The notes below the pieces were generated by a model. The model was not told where the DNA came from, made no database searches, and saw only the letters and a program-made list of their open reading frames with translations. From Psilocybe azurescens (taxonomy: Eukaryota > Basidiomycota > Agaricomycetes > Agaricales > Agrocybaceae), in assembly GCA_023853785.1 (NCBI GenBank), contig JAJIRX010000929.1, forward strand, positions 1 through 64,000: 64,000 nt of DNA, written 5' to 3'. This document shows positions 34,322-45,894 of this stretch, in pieces. The position numbers and the translations under genes were made by a program. Positions within the stretch are counted from its first letter, which is position 1. Each line of letters opens with the position of its first letter.

Positions 34322-35341
34322 AGTCTTTCGTTCTTTTCTCAGCCTCATACGTTGTATGGCTCTTTTATTTTTCTCTTTTCTCGTTTAGAGCTGATATATC
34401 GAATCCTAGTTATCGCAGGCTTCGACAGCAGCGATATGTATCATTATTGCTTGCCTTGCACCGTTCCTCACCACCTCCACATTGACCACAAAATACCCAT
34501 CCCAGATCCTCTCTTCCAAATCTTCTCTCGCCACCTACCCTTTCCCTTCGACTTTCTTAATCATCAGGATTAAGCATGGCGGTACACAACAAACCTCTCT
34601 GTGTACCCCTTCACGACCTCTCACGACATTCTTTCGCACCTTACTTCCTCTCTTTTTCAACTCTCGTTCTTTCAAATTTCTTTCCCTTATCTCCCTTGGA
34701 AACCATAGCGATACACCACAAATCTCCCCTATCTATTGATCCAAGAGCATTCTCGTCTACTTATACATTTTAAGTACCGATTCCGCGACCATTTATTACC
34801 GGGCTAACAGGCTGCGATTAAATTATCATTTCGTTTTCTGTTCGAACTTCGTTCATAATTCAATGATAGCATAAATACCGTTGTATTGGAATCTCCATAA
34901 CTCAAGACTTAATCTTGTGAAATAAATTTGAGCAATGGCCAACGTACCACTCAAATAGCATTTCTGCATGTAAATTAAGTGATGTGAACATAAATCAAGT
35001 GCTTCCTCGAATGTTAGTAGGGCAAAGTCCCACTGGGCTGCAGTCATTGGGAAACCATAGCGAATTTAGGACAAGAAATGCAGGGTAGCCTAAACCTCTG
35101 AAGTTTCTTTAGTCTTTCGTTCTCCGCTTGTATTTAAAATCACGTGACTACAATGGTTCCAACAATCGATTGAAGCCTTGATGGGGTACAGCTACTCCTG
35201 TTGTGCTTACATTAGTGAGAAGAAAAAGGTCAAAGGAAGAACGAAAAGAGATGGATATAATGCAGGCACCAGCAGAAAGGCTACATCTTTTCTTCCTCTT
35301 CTCCCTTTGTTCCTCTCGTCCTCCTCGTCGCTGTCGTCGCA
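34322..35341. other. P5 downstream region and receptor E upstream region
   Basis: About 34340-34780 is the long pyrimidine-rich P5 3' region; its frames resemble those 3' of P3. A 64-codon minus-strand frame at 34853-35047 (MTAAQWDFALLTFEEA) weakly resembles 20455-20649 (MEGAQWDCSGISFDNEA). Confidence 0.45.
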
Positions 35342-37215
35342 ATGCAGCATCCTGAACTACCTACCTTCGCTTTCATCTCTGCTCTGCTCGTTCTGGTTCC
35401 TCTCATCTGGCACTGGCGATCTGGCAATGTCGCCATAATAGCTATCTCTTTCTGGCTCTTCGTCGTTGATATTATATACGGTGTGAACACCATCGTGTGG
35501 GCGGGAAACGTGAGCGATCCTATGCCTGTATGGTGTGACATTAGTGCGTATTTCTTCAGACTTATGTCGAGGCCTGGCGCTTAAACTCCTTTGATAGCTT
35601 CAAAAATTGTGGTTGGCGCTTCTTTTGCTCTTCCCCTTGCTACCATTTGCATATGCAAACACTTGGAAATGGTGTCTTCATCTCGAAAGGTCTCCTACGA
35701 TAGTGCAGACCGTCGAAGACGCATGATATTCGAAAGCATCATGTGTTTCGGAATTCCCTTGCTTTTCATGGCCCTTCGTAAGTCATTTTGTTCTTGCGTA
35801 TTTTTGCATGCTTCAGGACTGAGTTTGTTTCCAAACTATAGACTACATTGTTCAAGGCCATCGCTACGACGTATTCGAGGACTTCGGCTGCCAGGCGACC
35901 GTTTATATTTCCATTCCGGCCATCTTCATTATTTGGTTCCCACCTCTCCTATTCTCTGTCATTACGCTCATCTACGCCGCACTTGCTCTCAATAACTTTA
36001 TTCGTCGTCGTTTGACATTCGCTGCCCACTTACAAAATTCCAATTCGGCGCTTACAACTAACCGCTATCTGCGTCTAATTGCCATGTCTCTGACCGAGAT
36101 GGCTTGGGGAACTTCGCTCACAGCATACAATCTCTGGAACAACGCATCGCCCGGGCTGCGTCCATGGACGACTTGGGCTGACGTTCACAGTAACTTCTCC
36201 CGAGTCGATCCTTTCCCTTTGTCCGAAGTCCCACCTTGGTTTGTCAAGACCATGATGCTCTTCTGGTGGACAATGCCTGCCTCTAGTATCATCTTCTTCG
36301 TCTTCTTCGGCTTCGGAGAAGAGGCACTCAAGGAGTATAGGAGGATTTGGGCATGGTTCCGGAAGACCGTGCTTAGGAGGCCCGAGACGGAGAAGAAAAA
36401 GAAACCATTCGGAATTTTGTCCGCCAACAGGTTGGAATCTTCGACTTCATTTGAGTTTTAGAAGCTAAACCCATATTCTTCTAGCCGATCTCCTCGTCCA
36501 TTACATCTTCTGAGCCTCAAAACCATGTCGTCATCATCAACCTCGTCACCTTCGTCTCAGGAGTTTGACTCTCGATCACCGCATAGCGCCATCTCTCACC
36601 TTTCGCAGTCCACTGTCACTCTTGCGCCAAGCCCGGGCGGCTATTCCCAAAGCCAAAAATCCAAGTTTGAGGAGGCCCACAAAGACATTGAATCCCAGTA
36701 TCCAACGGATGCTGCACCACCTACTATCCTACATATCCACCCACGCACCCAGATATTAGCCTGCCCATTGACCCACTACGCGACAGCAATTCACTCACAG
36801 AGGGCAGAAAAGTCTCGTTACTGTCTAATTTGGATGAAAGCGATGCTTTCACCATCTCGACATTTTCGTACTACGGACAGCCTTCGTCTCCTATCTCTCC
36901 TATCTCACCGATTTCGACCATGCCACCTTCCTCCCCACTGTGGTACCGCAGAGCCTGCCGCCGCCACCCCGGCGGTTCCCACGACAGTCACCTTCGTCTT
37001 CGAGTGTGCGGACGACAACGTCAAATATGCCATCTCCTGTCTCTCCGCCCCAGACACATGCAAGTGATGTGCACTCGAACTCGCCGTCTCAGCCATCACT
37101 GGGTCTTGAAGCTCTTCCTGAGAGACAAGATCCAAGCTCAAGGACGTTGGGCGTTCCTGGGGGTTCGATTCTGGTGACCATCCAGCGACAAGCCTCATTT
37201 GATCGTGGGATGTAA
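35342..37215 (+). CDS. Receptor E: STE3-type pheromone receptor
   Basis: Exons 35342-35543, 35598-35777, 35842-36430, 36485-36697 and 36760-37215. Landmarks: PLIWHWRSGNVAIIAISFW, GVNTIVWAGNVSDPMPVWCDI, CICKHLEMVSSSRKVS, HYIVQGHRYDVFEDFGC, NNFIRRRLTFAAHLQNSNS, LTTNRYLRLIAMSLTEMAW and helix 7 FWWTMPASSIIFFVFFGFG. It lacks the intron that separates exons 3 and 4 in A and C. The tail is Ser/Pro-rich. In the last exon the frame slips at the C4 run 36933-36936; one more C would join YYGQPSSPISPIS to a tail ending GGSILVTIQRQASFDRGM, for about 546 codons in all. The slip is therefore more likely a homopolymer miscount than true loss. It marks the right edge of the mating locus. Confidence 0.88.
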
Positions 37216-38120
37216 TACGCCTGATCAACTGGTCGTGCATTTCCCTCCGTTCAACTTTCGTTCACGCTACTATAATATCTCTGCCTGCATCTCCCGCAGT
37301 TCGTCCTTGGCATGAAATGGCCCAGATCGCCTCGGGCTCTTCGTTTCTGCAACGCCGATTCCTCATGTCATATCACGACATGTCTCTTCAAATTGACCGA
37401 TGTCAATACCACGCTCTAATGCCGGCGCCCGTTACTTTGTGGACTAATTCACCCTATCGAAACAAATTCATTCTATTGAAATAATACCAACTCAACGTTC
37501 AGCACGACCTTGCACCACCCTTCGATCCCGATGCCACTTTCACTTTCTTCATTATCTATGTATTTCTATCTGGATTACCTTTCATACCCGTGTATCAACA
37601 TGACCACAATCATTTACATAGCCTATTCGATCAGCCAAGTGGGACTAGCAAGCCTAGCTCCCAATACATTTCATTTAAAACCACCTTCCGCTGCTGCGCT
37701 CTTTTCTTTGTTGACGATCTCGGTTTTGCTTTTTGCTTTTTTGTTATCTTATCATATTGCTATCATTCTTTTAGAATGTTTTCGTCTCTCTAAAAAAAAA
37801 TTGTAGAGTGTAGCGTCCGAGTTTAAGCTACGTAGTAGGTCGTTGTGTTGTCCAACAAATTGACATTTCGTTCCCAAAAGTAATTCCGCACAAACAAAAT
37901 CTGACATGCGGCTCGTTCGTTGTCATAAGTCACCTTTGTCAATAAAAATGTACTGTCATGACATTGACCACGCTGATGAGACTGTTCGTCATCGTATCTT
38001 GTCTCAATTCGACCAGATGAGCATGGAGCTAGTTCCAAATATGCTGCTTAGAAAATGGTAAACCTGTGGCCATATAATCTGAAAGCGGTTTAGAAGCGGC
38101 GTGAATGCACAGGGGCATAT
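37216..38120. other. Spacer at the right edge of the mating locus
   Basis: A 98-codon plus-strand frame at 37510-37806 looks hydrophobic but sits in a T-rich 3' flank ending in an A9 run, and is not called. No gene supported. Confidence 0.5.
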
Positions 38121-39081
38121 TCAAGGAAGGAGGTCATCGAGGAATTCCTCCATCTCTTCCATCTGAGACTTCGGCTTAGTCTGCACACCTTCAGGTAGTG
38201 GTAATGCTGGTGCCTCTTGATAATCTGCAAAAGATGTTGATTATATCAGTGCGAGATCGCGCATAGATTGACTGAAATGTACCTTGTTTCCGTGAACGGG
38301 CAGAAGTCGATACAGGAACTATGGGCTTTGTGCGTAGTTTTTCAGACTTGGCTCTGAAACGATTCTTTAGGTCTGAAGAGTCAAACAAGTGGTCGGCAGT
38401 CAGGCCTCAGGGACGAGAGCCTATAGGCAGCGAGAATCGGAAATACTGACCCCAAGTAGCCTCCGCTGCCTTCTTCTCGCGGGTCATCTCATCAAGTTCA
38501 TCGTCCCAAGCGATTTGCTCCACTTTTCCCTTCTTTGATGATGTCGCCGCGGCGATTCGTGATGGGTTGGAGGAAATGTGGGCTAGTGAGGTATCAACGT
38601 CGTCATCATCGTAATCTTTCTTCACAGAAACATGTAGAACCGGACTGGGTTCGTCCGACAGTTTCTGTCTTTCCAGAAAACGACGATAAATCAACTTCTG
38701 GTTCCAATATAGGTTCTCCTGAATGAGAAACACGGGGTTGAAAAAATCGGTAACCTTCACGCAGAGATCCGAGCTCATGAACGCACCATCTGAATCAAGT
38801 TCGACCTCCTCTTCTTTGTACCTGTCCGCGTTGGTTCCCAATTGTCGTCTGCTATACTTTGCAGCTGTCTCCCTGGCCAGCTCGGCAGCCTCTTCTTCCG
38901 TCAGAGGCTCCTTTCCTTCTCCTTCCAGCACAAGCCGTGTACTGAACTCCGCGGGACGACCAGTACCTCGTCCTCTTCCCCGAGCACGAAGGTATTTGCC
39001 TAGCCCACCGCGAGACCTCCCTCGACCTCTGCCTCTGTCTCGATTTCCAGATCCTCCAGCTGCATCCGTACGCTCTGACAT
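38121..39081 (-). CDS. RGG/GAR-rich hypothetical protein
   Basis: The start at 39081 (MSERTDAAGGSGNRDRGRGR) leads into an Arg/Gly-rich N-terminus typical of RNA-binding or arginine-methylated proteins. Then follow a Glu/Ala-rich helix (EEEAAELARETAAKYSRRQ), an acidic segment and a C-terminal block: WDDELDEMTREKKAAEATW, intron (about 38409-38449), DLKNRFRAKSEKLRTKP, a second intron (about 38225-38281) and an acidic end EEMEEFLDDLLP. A third short intron (42 nt, at the stretch encoding VKVTDFFNPVFLIQ) is likely near 38720-38760. I do not recognise the family; a nuclear or RNA-associated role is only an inference from composition. Convergent with receptor E. Confidence 0.7.
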
Positions 39082-40089
39082 TTGCCTTGTCGATCAATCA
39101 CCAGTCCGACAGAAAGAGGGATAAGATCGGCTTATCGATGGTGCAGGGGCATTCAGTAATCCCACTGTCGTCTTCAGCGTTGTGACACTGATCATAAGTT
39201 TCAAGGCACCTGCTTTTGAGAAGCTTGAATTACGGAGCAAGTCCTTCCGGAATCTGCTGACAGTGCTCGCGCTCTTTGTTGTGGTCGGTGTCTGATCACC
39301 ATTGCTTAGTCATCGATATGACCACTGGTCGGAGAGCGCTTGTCTGGGCGCTAAATACACCACGCAAGGGCTTATTCCACAGCATCCATACTTGTACGAG
39401 TTTGGACCAAAGTGATTCTAAAATTCATTAGCCGGTCATAGACGGTCATAACTTGAATGGAGCAACATCGGTATTAGCTTGGTATTAGTAATAGCATCAG
39501 TGAGCACATCAAGGGCACGTCTTGGGCACGTCGGGCACATGCTGACAACTAGTCTGTTACAAGGCTGCTATAAGAATCACTGTCTATACATCCATCGTTC
39601 TCATTTTTAAGGGAAAATTATAATATCTGATAAGCTTGAACATGCATTCCTTTCTAGAAATGAGTCAAATATCTACGTCAAAATGGACTTAATAACCATC
39701 CTACGTCTACAGTTATTGTTACTCTAGACTGGACTCCTCCCTTATAAGACCACCGTCTCATTCTTACTCCATTGTGTCTTGTCCCGTGGGACATGGCATC
39801 ATTGCTGCGATCAAATATATCCGTTCGATCACTACAAACCTACATCAAAAAATGTCAAATCTGGCATGAGCTGAAGTCTCGAGGGAAGAAACAACCCCGG
39901 CCACACCTACATAGCACATCTATCTCATAACGCGCGAGTTAGTATCTCTATCCAGATAGATTTAACATTTCAACTACGACGCATTTCTTTACAGAATTCA
40001 GGGAATAATGAAACGCAGATATTAAAGGCAATAGTAAACTATCTCCAGCACCACATTTGACTGATTAATCCAGACATAAAGAGAAAAAT
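39082..40089. other. Intergenic, no gene seen
   Basis: AT-rich spacer between the RGG protein start and the MFS 3' end. No open frame with recognisable features. Confidence 0.5.
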
Positions 40090-42192
40090 TTAAAGCGTGT
40101 AACGGAAATCGGGATGACGATCGCCAAGGTCAACCCAAGCGCGGACACCACCATCCGGTTCACTTTCTGTTGCGTATGGTGCGAGAACCTCCTTGCGTGT
40201 GCGCTCCTTGTTTTTGTTCTTCCAGGAAAGGATCGTAGCGTTGACGATTGCTAACACAATAGTCATGATCATACTAACAGCGAGCAGTCAGTTATCGATT
40301 GATACAAAGGCAGATAGAAGAACGACATACAAAATGAGATTCATCACATTTGTTTTATGGAATCGAGGACCCTCCTTGGTAGGATAGCGCCATGTACTCA
40401 GGATTCCTCCCTAAATCAGACGGTTAGTCGTTAAACGGAGAAGTGACACCTGAAAGACTTACCATACTAGTCGCCATAAATCCTACTGCAATACTGGTAG
40501 CTCTGGTATAATAGGGCTCCGAATTATTCGAGATCCATGCAGCAATAACTGGTACTGTTCCGTATATTCCGACAGCCATCAGGTAGATGGCCCCATAAGC
40601 GGCGTGTTTGTTTGTTGTTCCTTTTTGGAGGTGAGCTACATAAAGAAATTTCACTAATATCACCCACCTAGATACAGGGCGTATCCAGCTATTCCAATTA
40701 CACAGACCGAGCACAATGGAATGGCTCTACTCTTGAGGCGATCAGATGAGTACGCAACAATCAGGGTTACTAGATGATGATTCAGAGATATGTCGTATGG
40801 ATCATAATCATAGATCTTACCGACAAATGCACAGGCAAATGGACCGACGCTAAGAAGTTGAGAGTGATTGGGACTGAAGCCGAGCTGGTTGATGATCGAA
40901 GGTGCAAAAAGTGCAAGACCGAAGAGGTTCGTTCCACCCATGAAGAAGGTTATAAACATAAGAATAACATGAGGAGATTTCAGGGAGTTCAACACATGTT
41001 TAATGCGGAACTCGTCCAGTGGGTTCACGAATGGCCTGTCTTTCTCCAGACGACGCATGACAAGACTTAGGATGTCCCCAAATCAGTCCAGTGTACACTA
41101 GATTATTCGAGTAACTCACTCTTTCTGAGCCTCAGATAAGAATCTGGATTCTCTTGGTGTTGCTGGAACCATGAAAAAACCGAGAATGCCCATCAATACG
41201 CTGAAGATGCCTTCCTGAATGATGAGCCGTAACATTTAAAACAATGCTACTTGATTTATCGACATAGAATCTTACCAAGATGAAGATCCACGCCCATGCT
41301 GGCTTTCCTCCAAGGCCATCCATGTTATCAATAGCAGCTGCAAGGAGTCCAGAAAACGCGCTGGAGAGCTGCGTGGATATGGTCAGTTCTTTCCAGTATA
41401 ATGTGGAATAATTAAGTGCCCACAGATGCCGCTGAAAAGAAGAAGGCAATTCTGTACAATATTGGTAAATGCCCAAAACAATCTGCAGGAGGTCTATTAA
41501 AACTCACCTATAGGACAGCTCTGTACGAGTATAGAATCCAGAGAGGTAGAGCACAATTCCGGGGAACATTGGTCCCTCCACAAGGCCCAGGAAGAATCGC
41601 GCAGCAATAAGATCACTGAAAGAAGACACGAATCCTTGGAAAATGACGATAATTCCCCAGAGAGTGAGGATAACGGGCATAGCAATATTCGGGCCAATCC
41701 TGCGTAGTAAAAGGTTTGCAGGGACCTCGGCCAAGATGTAGGGCCTGTTTCGATGATGAAAATGTCGTCGATATATCGCATAATGGGTAGACACATACAC
41801 ATATGTAACTGTTATGCAGATTTGGTACTGACGATCTGTCATCTTAAGGCCTTTTGAAGACCGGCGACTCGAGCATTTCCTGTAATAATGTACTTAGCCC
41901 TATTGTTGGTCTCGATGCCTGGGTCTATCGCAGCACATACCGATATTTGCGCGATCCTAGACAGTCGTTAGAGCCCGATTATGTCTCCAAGAGAGTTATT
42001 ACTCACCAAAAACGACAAGAGGTAGAACATAGTCATCATAGGCAAAATGGTCCAGTCCAGCTTCCTGACAGCGCTTCGGATTTTTCCATGATCGACCTCA
42101 TCAAAGCTCTCCTTTTCCAACTCGGACTTATGGACAGAGGATGATATGGGACTGCTCGGCTTTTGCTCATCAACAGCCTCGTTGGTAGCCAT
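40090..42192 (-). CDS. MFS transporter, anion:cation symporter (allantoate/nicotinate permease-like)
   Basis: Multi-exon gene for a 12-helix plasma-membrane transporter of the Dal5/Tna1 style family, which imports small carboxylates or vitamins with protons. Start at 42192 (MATNEAVDEQKPSS), then the cytoplasmic block IRSAVRKLDWTILPMMTMFYLLSFL. Other family landmarks: GNARVAGLQ, PYILAEVPANLLLRRIGP, ARFFLGLVEGPMFPGIVLYLSGFYTR (here shortened), PHVILMFITFFMGGTNLFGLALF and YTRATSIAVGFMATSM. The C-terminus EPDGGVRAWVDLGDRHPDFRYTL ends at 40090. The frame slips once at 41850-41851 (AAGGCC where AAGGGCC would be continuous, between GLQK and LKMTDRQ). The exact substrate cannot be read from sequence. 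Confidence 0.85.
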
Positions 42193-43900
42193 GGTTGGAG
42201 AGTCGAAAGCACGGAGCAAGAGTGTAAGGAAGGTGTGCTATGGATGGCAAGTTCACAGAACCTTTCTTTTGAGATCGACTAAATGCCTATTAAATAGTAC
42301 TTAGATCAGATCTCAGGCTATTATCGGTGTTGGGTAGATTTTCCGCGACACTGACAGTGCCCACAATTAGATCTTAAAAGACAGTCAGCGGATACCAGGT
42401 TTGACAAGGCCATTATCTCAACTTTCCCCGAGTTCTAATTGGTGATGTTGTTGAGCATACTGGGACCTGTAGGCCACATTTAGTTCATGACAAGAGCGGG
42501 TAGCTACATAGAGTGTGAGAAGACTAGCCTAATCCCCGAAGGAAGCTGCACTCAAATGAGCGACATCCTACTGTAACAACGATACAGAGCTTAAAGCAGG
42601 GCAATTTATCAAACTTTAGTAACCCGAGTTCATTGCTGTGGCTGGAATCTCTATGCAAATGAGCCATGTGTGAGCTGCAGTGTCGCTCGTAGCACATAAG
42701 AATTTTATTTATTATGCCACCACATTCAATTATATCCTATTCTAACTTTAGCATTTTGTATCCTGTCAAGTTACATCACATCAAATAGAACACTGCTCTG
42801 CGCATGACCTTCGATATCAAGAAGGGAGTATTAATGTACCGTTACCTCACAAAATGACACCTGCAGGCATTGATAGCCAATTGTCAGGTCATGCATTTAC
42901 AAGACTGCCCAGTGCATCCAATCCGAAGCTTTATGATACCGAGGGACTGGACGGCGGCTGACAGTGAAGCTTGATGAAAAAGCTGCTTCCTACATGATCT
43001 ACAGAAAAGTCCATGTGGATGTTCAAAGGTTCATACGCCGTTTTGACAAAGATAAGAATGGTGTAGCCCCAGCTTAATATTGATAGAGCTTGGAGCGCCC
43101 AAGTAGCACGCCACCACGCGACCGGTCATCTTACGCTAAGTACTTGATTCAGTCAATCTCGTCTCTCTTTTGCATTTCCATCACAATCCAGCTTCTAAGT
43201 CTGTGGCGCTCAGAGCCTACGGCAAAGATCAATCAACAAACGATTAGAATAGGTATGTATGTACAACGTTACGTCAGGTGCGTGCTCTTCGACCGTCTGG
43301 GAGGGCTGATCGGACAGGTAGCCTGAGTTCCTAGGATGGTGACTACACGCATTTCAGCAAGGTCATAAAAACGTGGATGGTATGCGGTTACTGAGGTATC
43401 TTGGTCCCTGGAGAAGCTTGAATGATATACACTTGACGACGAATTGAGCGACGTCGTATTCAACTTATATTGAGGCCGTCGTCGGGAACAAACACGGGTA
43501 CCTCCTCATGGTGCGGCACTCAGACATGATATCTGCAAATCTATCGGGAAGCTCGGGCGGTTAAATGTGGGGACAATGCTAGCCCGGTAAAGATCAGTAG
43601 TGGCATAACCGTCGTAATCGCTCTCTCAGATGGCGTACCAAAATAGATAAGAGCTTGGCTGCAGATCTCTATTTAGAAAGACAGTGGCGTTAGCAGTTTG
43701 TTAGATGCTATCAACGTTCTCAGGGTAGTGTAACTGAATGTATGGGAGGAATGAGTTAAACATACTTTTGTTTGCCATGTACATCATTCACAAACATGCC
43801 GATTTGACCATAAAATACCAGGAGGATGAGAAGCATACAGGCCATGTGTGGAAGCTCATGGCAGGTACGAGAACTCTAGAGCCTGCGCAGCAGATTCGTG
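42193..43900. other. Intergenic, no gene supported
   Basis: 1.7 kb upstream of the MFS gene. Short frames (43090-43326, 43269-43463) show no domains or conserved splice pattern. Confidence 0.5.
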
Positions 43901-44080
43901 TTAGCTATTTCTGAACTGTATAGTGATAGTGAATAGGGAACCTGGGACGGCGTACATCAGACATCTCGGACTTACTTTATGGAGTGCTATGCCAGCTATG
44001 AATGAAGATGTCATAGTTTCGAACTGTAAGGTTTAGCTAAATATAATCGAGGGTTGTAAAGTTATGGAATTACTCACATT

Positions 44081-45643
44081 TTATGCATGATCACGGTAAA
44101 GAAAGCGCCCGTGAAATTTGAGTTGCGAGGAGTCGGCACGAAATGTCTTGATCCATGCGATCGTGAATCCCCACCCTCCGCATGGCGAATTGTTGCAATA
44201 CGTCGATTTCAATCCTCCTCGTCCAAGTATCTTGCCGTGTTCGAGTTTGATTATTCTCTGCCTGAATAAAAGGCAAGGATATCGGTAGCATTGACGATGC
44301 GTGTTGAAATCGTCGTCTTCGCTACGAACAGTCTGTAGACACGATGAGGCCAAATATAATTACACATATCGGGAAAGAGACGATCAGGCTTCACAACTTC
44401 AGGGTCCTAGACGAGTAGAGTTGTCGCAAGAAGGATAGAGTACGGTACCAACCGACTTGCGATCTACAGAGTACCAAACAGGTGTGAGCATTTCAAGAAC
44501 TGTTTCGACGTCGAGGTCCAAATCAAGGGTGTGGCATGGTGGTAACTTCTAAGATATGAAGGCTAGAATCAAAGCCCATAGAACAATCTCGCTCTTCATG
44601 TGGTTGATAGCTTGGCTGAACAAGTCCCGATAAAAATCTGGATATATCGGATAATATTAAGTGATTCGTACGCTTCGACAGGAACGTAAAGATATTATCA
44701 AACAGAGTAGTATACCTCTACCTCAATTTCGTTTATAAAGTTGGCCCATGCAGGAAACTAAATTAAGTGTCTGTCAAATTCGCTTTGAAACAGATTCGAA
44801 AAGGGCATTTACCATAGCTCTGGCCAGCACGGCAATCCTATCGCTATGTTTCAACGATTGAACAAATCCAATCCCTCTCCCTGCTCCAGTCATATCGATA
44901 AACTTCATTTCATCTTCTCCTGGCTCTTCGTAATCCTCATCCGACCATATGACTTCATGGATTGCATCGTTCCGGAAGGCCCGTATATTTCTTTGAATAT
45001 GCCAAATTCTCGAGTCTGGTTTTCGAGGGTTCTTGACTATAACAACTTGCATACCATCCTCCGTCGTTTCACCCCTTTCATTTATAATACGCTGTATATG
45101 GGACTGGAGGCTATCGGTTGATCCCGATTGTTCAATTCTTGTGTCGCCTTCGACTTCACGGACGATAGCTGCTTCAAACCATGTCCAGGATCCCATGTAT
45201 TTGCCTAGATATCCGAACGGAGAAAATTCATCAGTGATCCAATTCGCAGAAATGCTATATGACGTACTGGGGAAATTGTTCTCGCTGCAAAATCCTTGGT
45301 CGTGACTAGTTATTTTGAACCCTACTTTCCTAACTTTGGCAAATTTCTGTGTTCCTATCATGTCCGACAATTTGGGCGTAAGGAGAAAGCAATAAGAGCC
45401 GTGAGATTCGGTGACGATTGTTGAGGAATCATCTGGGGATGCTACAGTGTAGTTGACTTTCGACCAATACTGAGCATCATCGATTATAACATTGGCTAGT
45501 TCCGTCGGGACCCAAAACATAAGGTACCCGCGTACGACTTCAACATCGTCGGGGTTTGGTGTGTATTGGCGATCTTCAAAGTACTGATCGTCTGAATCGA
45601 GCAAGGTCGACAAGAGTGTGCCCATTGTTGTACAGACATTCAA
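44081..45643 (-). CDS. Hypothetical protein, family not recognised
   Basis: The main exon (45643 or in-frame ATG 45625, down to about 44817) is uninterrupted and compositionally normal: RGYLMFWVPTELANVIIDDAQYW, a central DEFSPFGYLGKYMGSWTWF and EVIWSDEDYEEPGEDEM. Further exons probably follow after a GTAAAT donor near 44814: FPAWANFINEIEVE, then DFYRDLFSQAINHMKSEI with a hydrophobic end (about 44640-44550), LDLDVETVLEMLTPVWYSVDR (about 44540-44470) and DPEVVKPDRLFPDMCNYIW (about 44410-44290). The last parts need at least one frame correction, so the 3' end is uncertain. Similar uncharacterised proteins occur in filamentous fungi; I can offer no function. It is divergent from the F-box gene to the right. 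Confidence 0.55.
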
Positions 45644-45894
45644 CTGATAGAGACTATGGATATAATTCGAAGGAAAATCGAAGATTGTGGAGTTGCATTC
45701 TGGGGGTTGCAGTCAAGTTTCATCACAGCACCCCACATACCGGCATTTGTGGCAAGAAAGTCGTGACACAGCCGTCGTGCCGAACTGAAGGCGTGAAAAT
45801 TGAACTGATCAATCTTCAAATCGAGATTGCCCCGCCTTTTGCGGCTCGTCTTGCTCGCGACATATTTCTTGCAGTTGCAAAATCTGCACTCATC

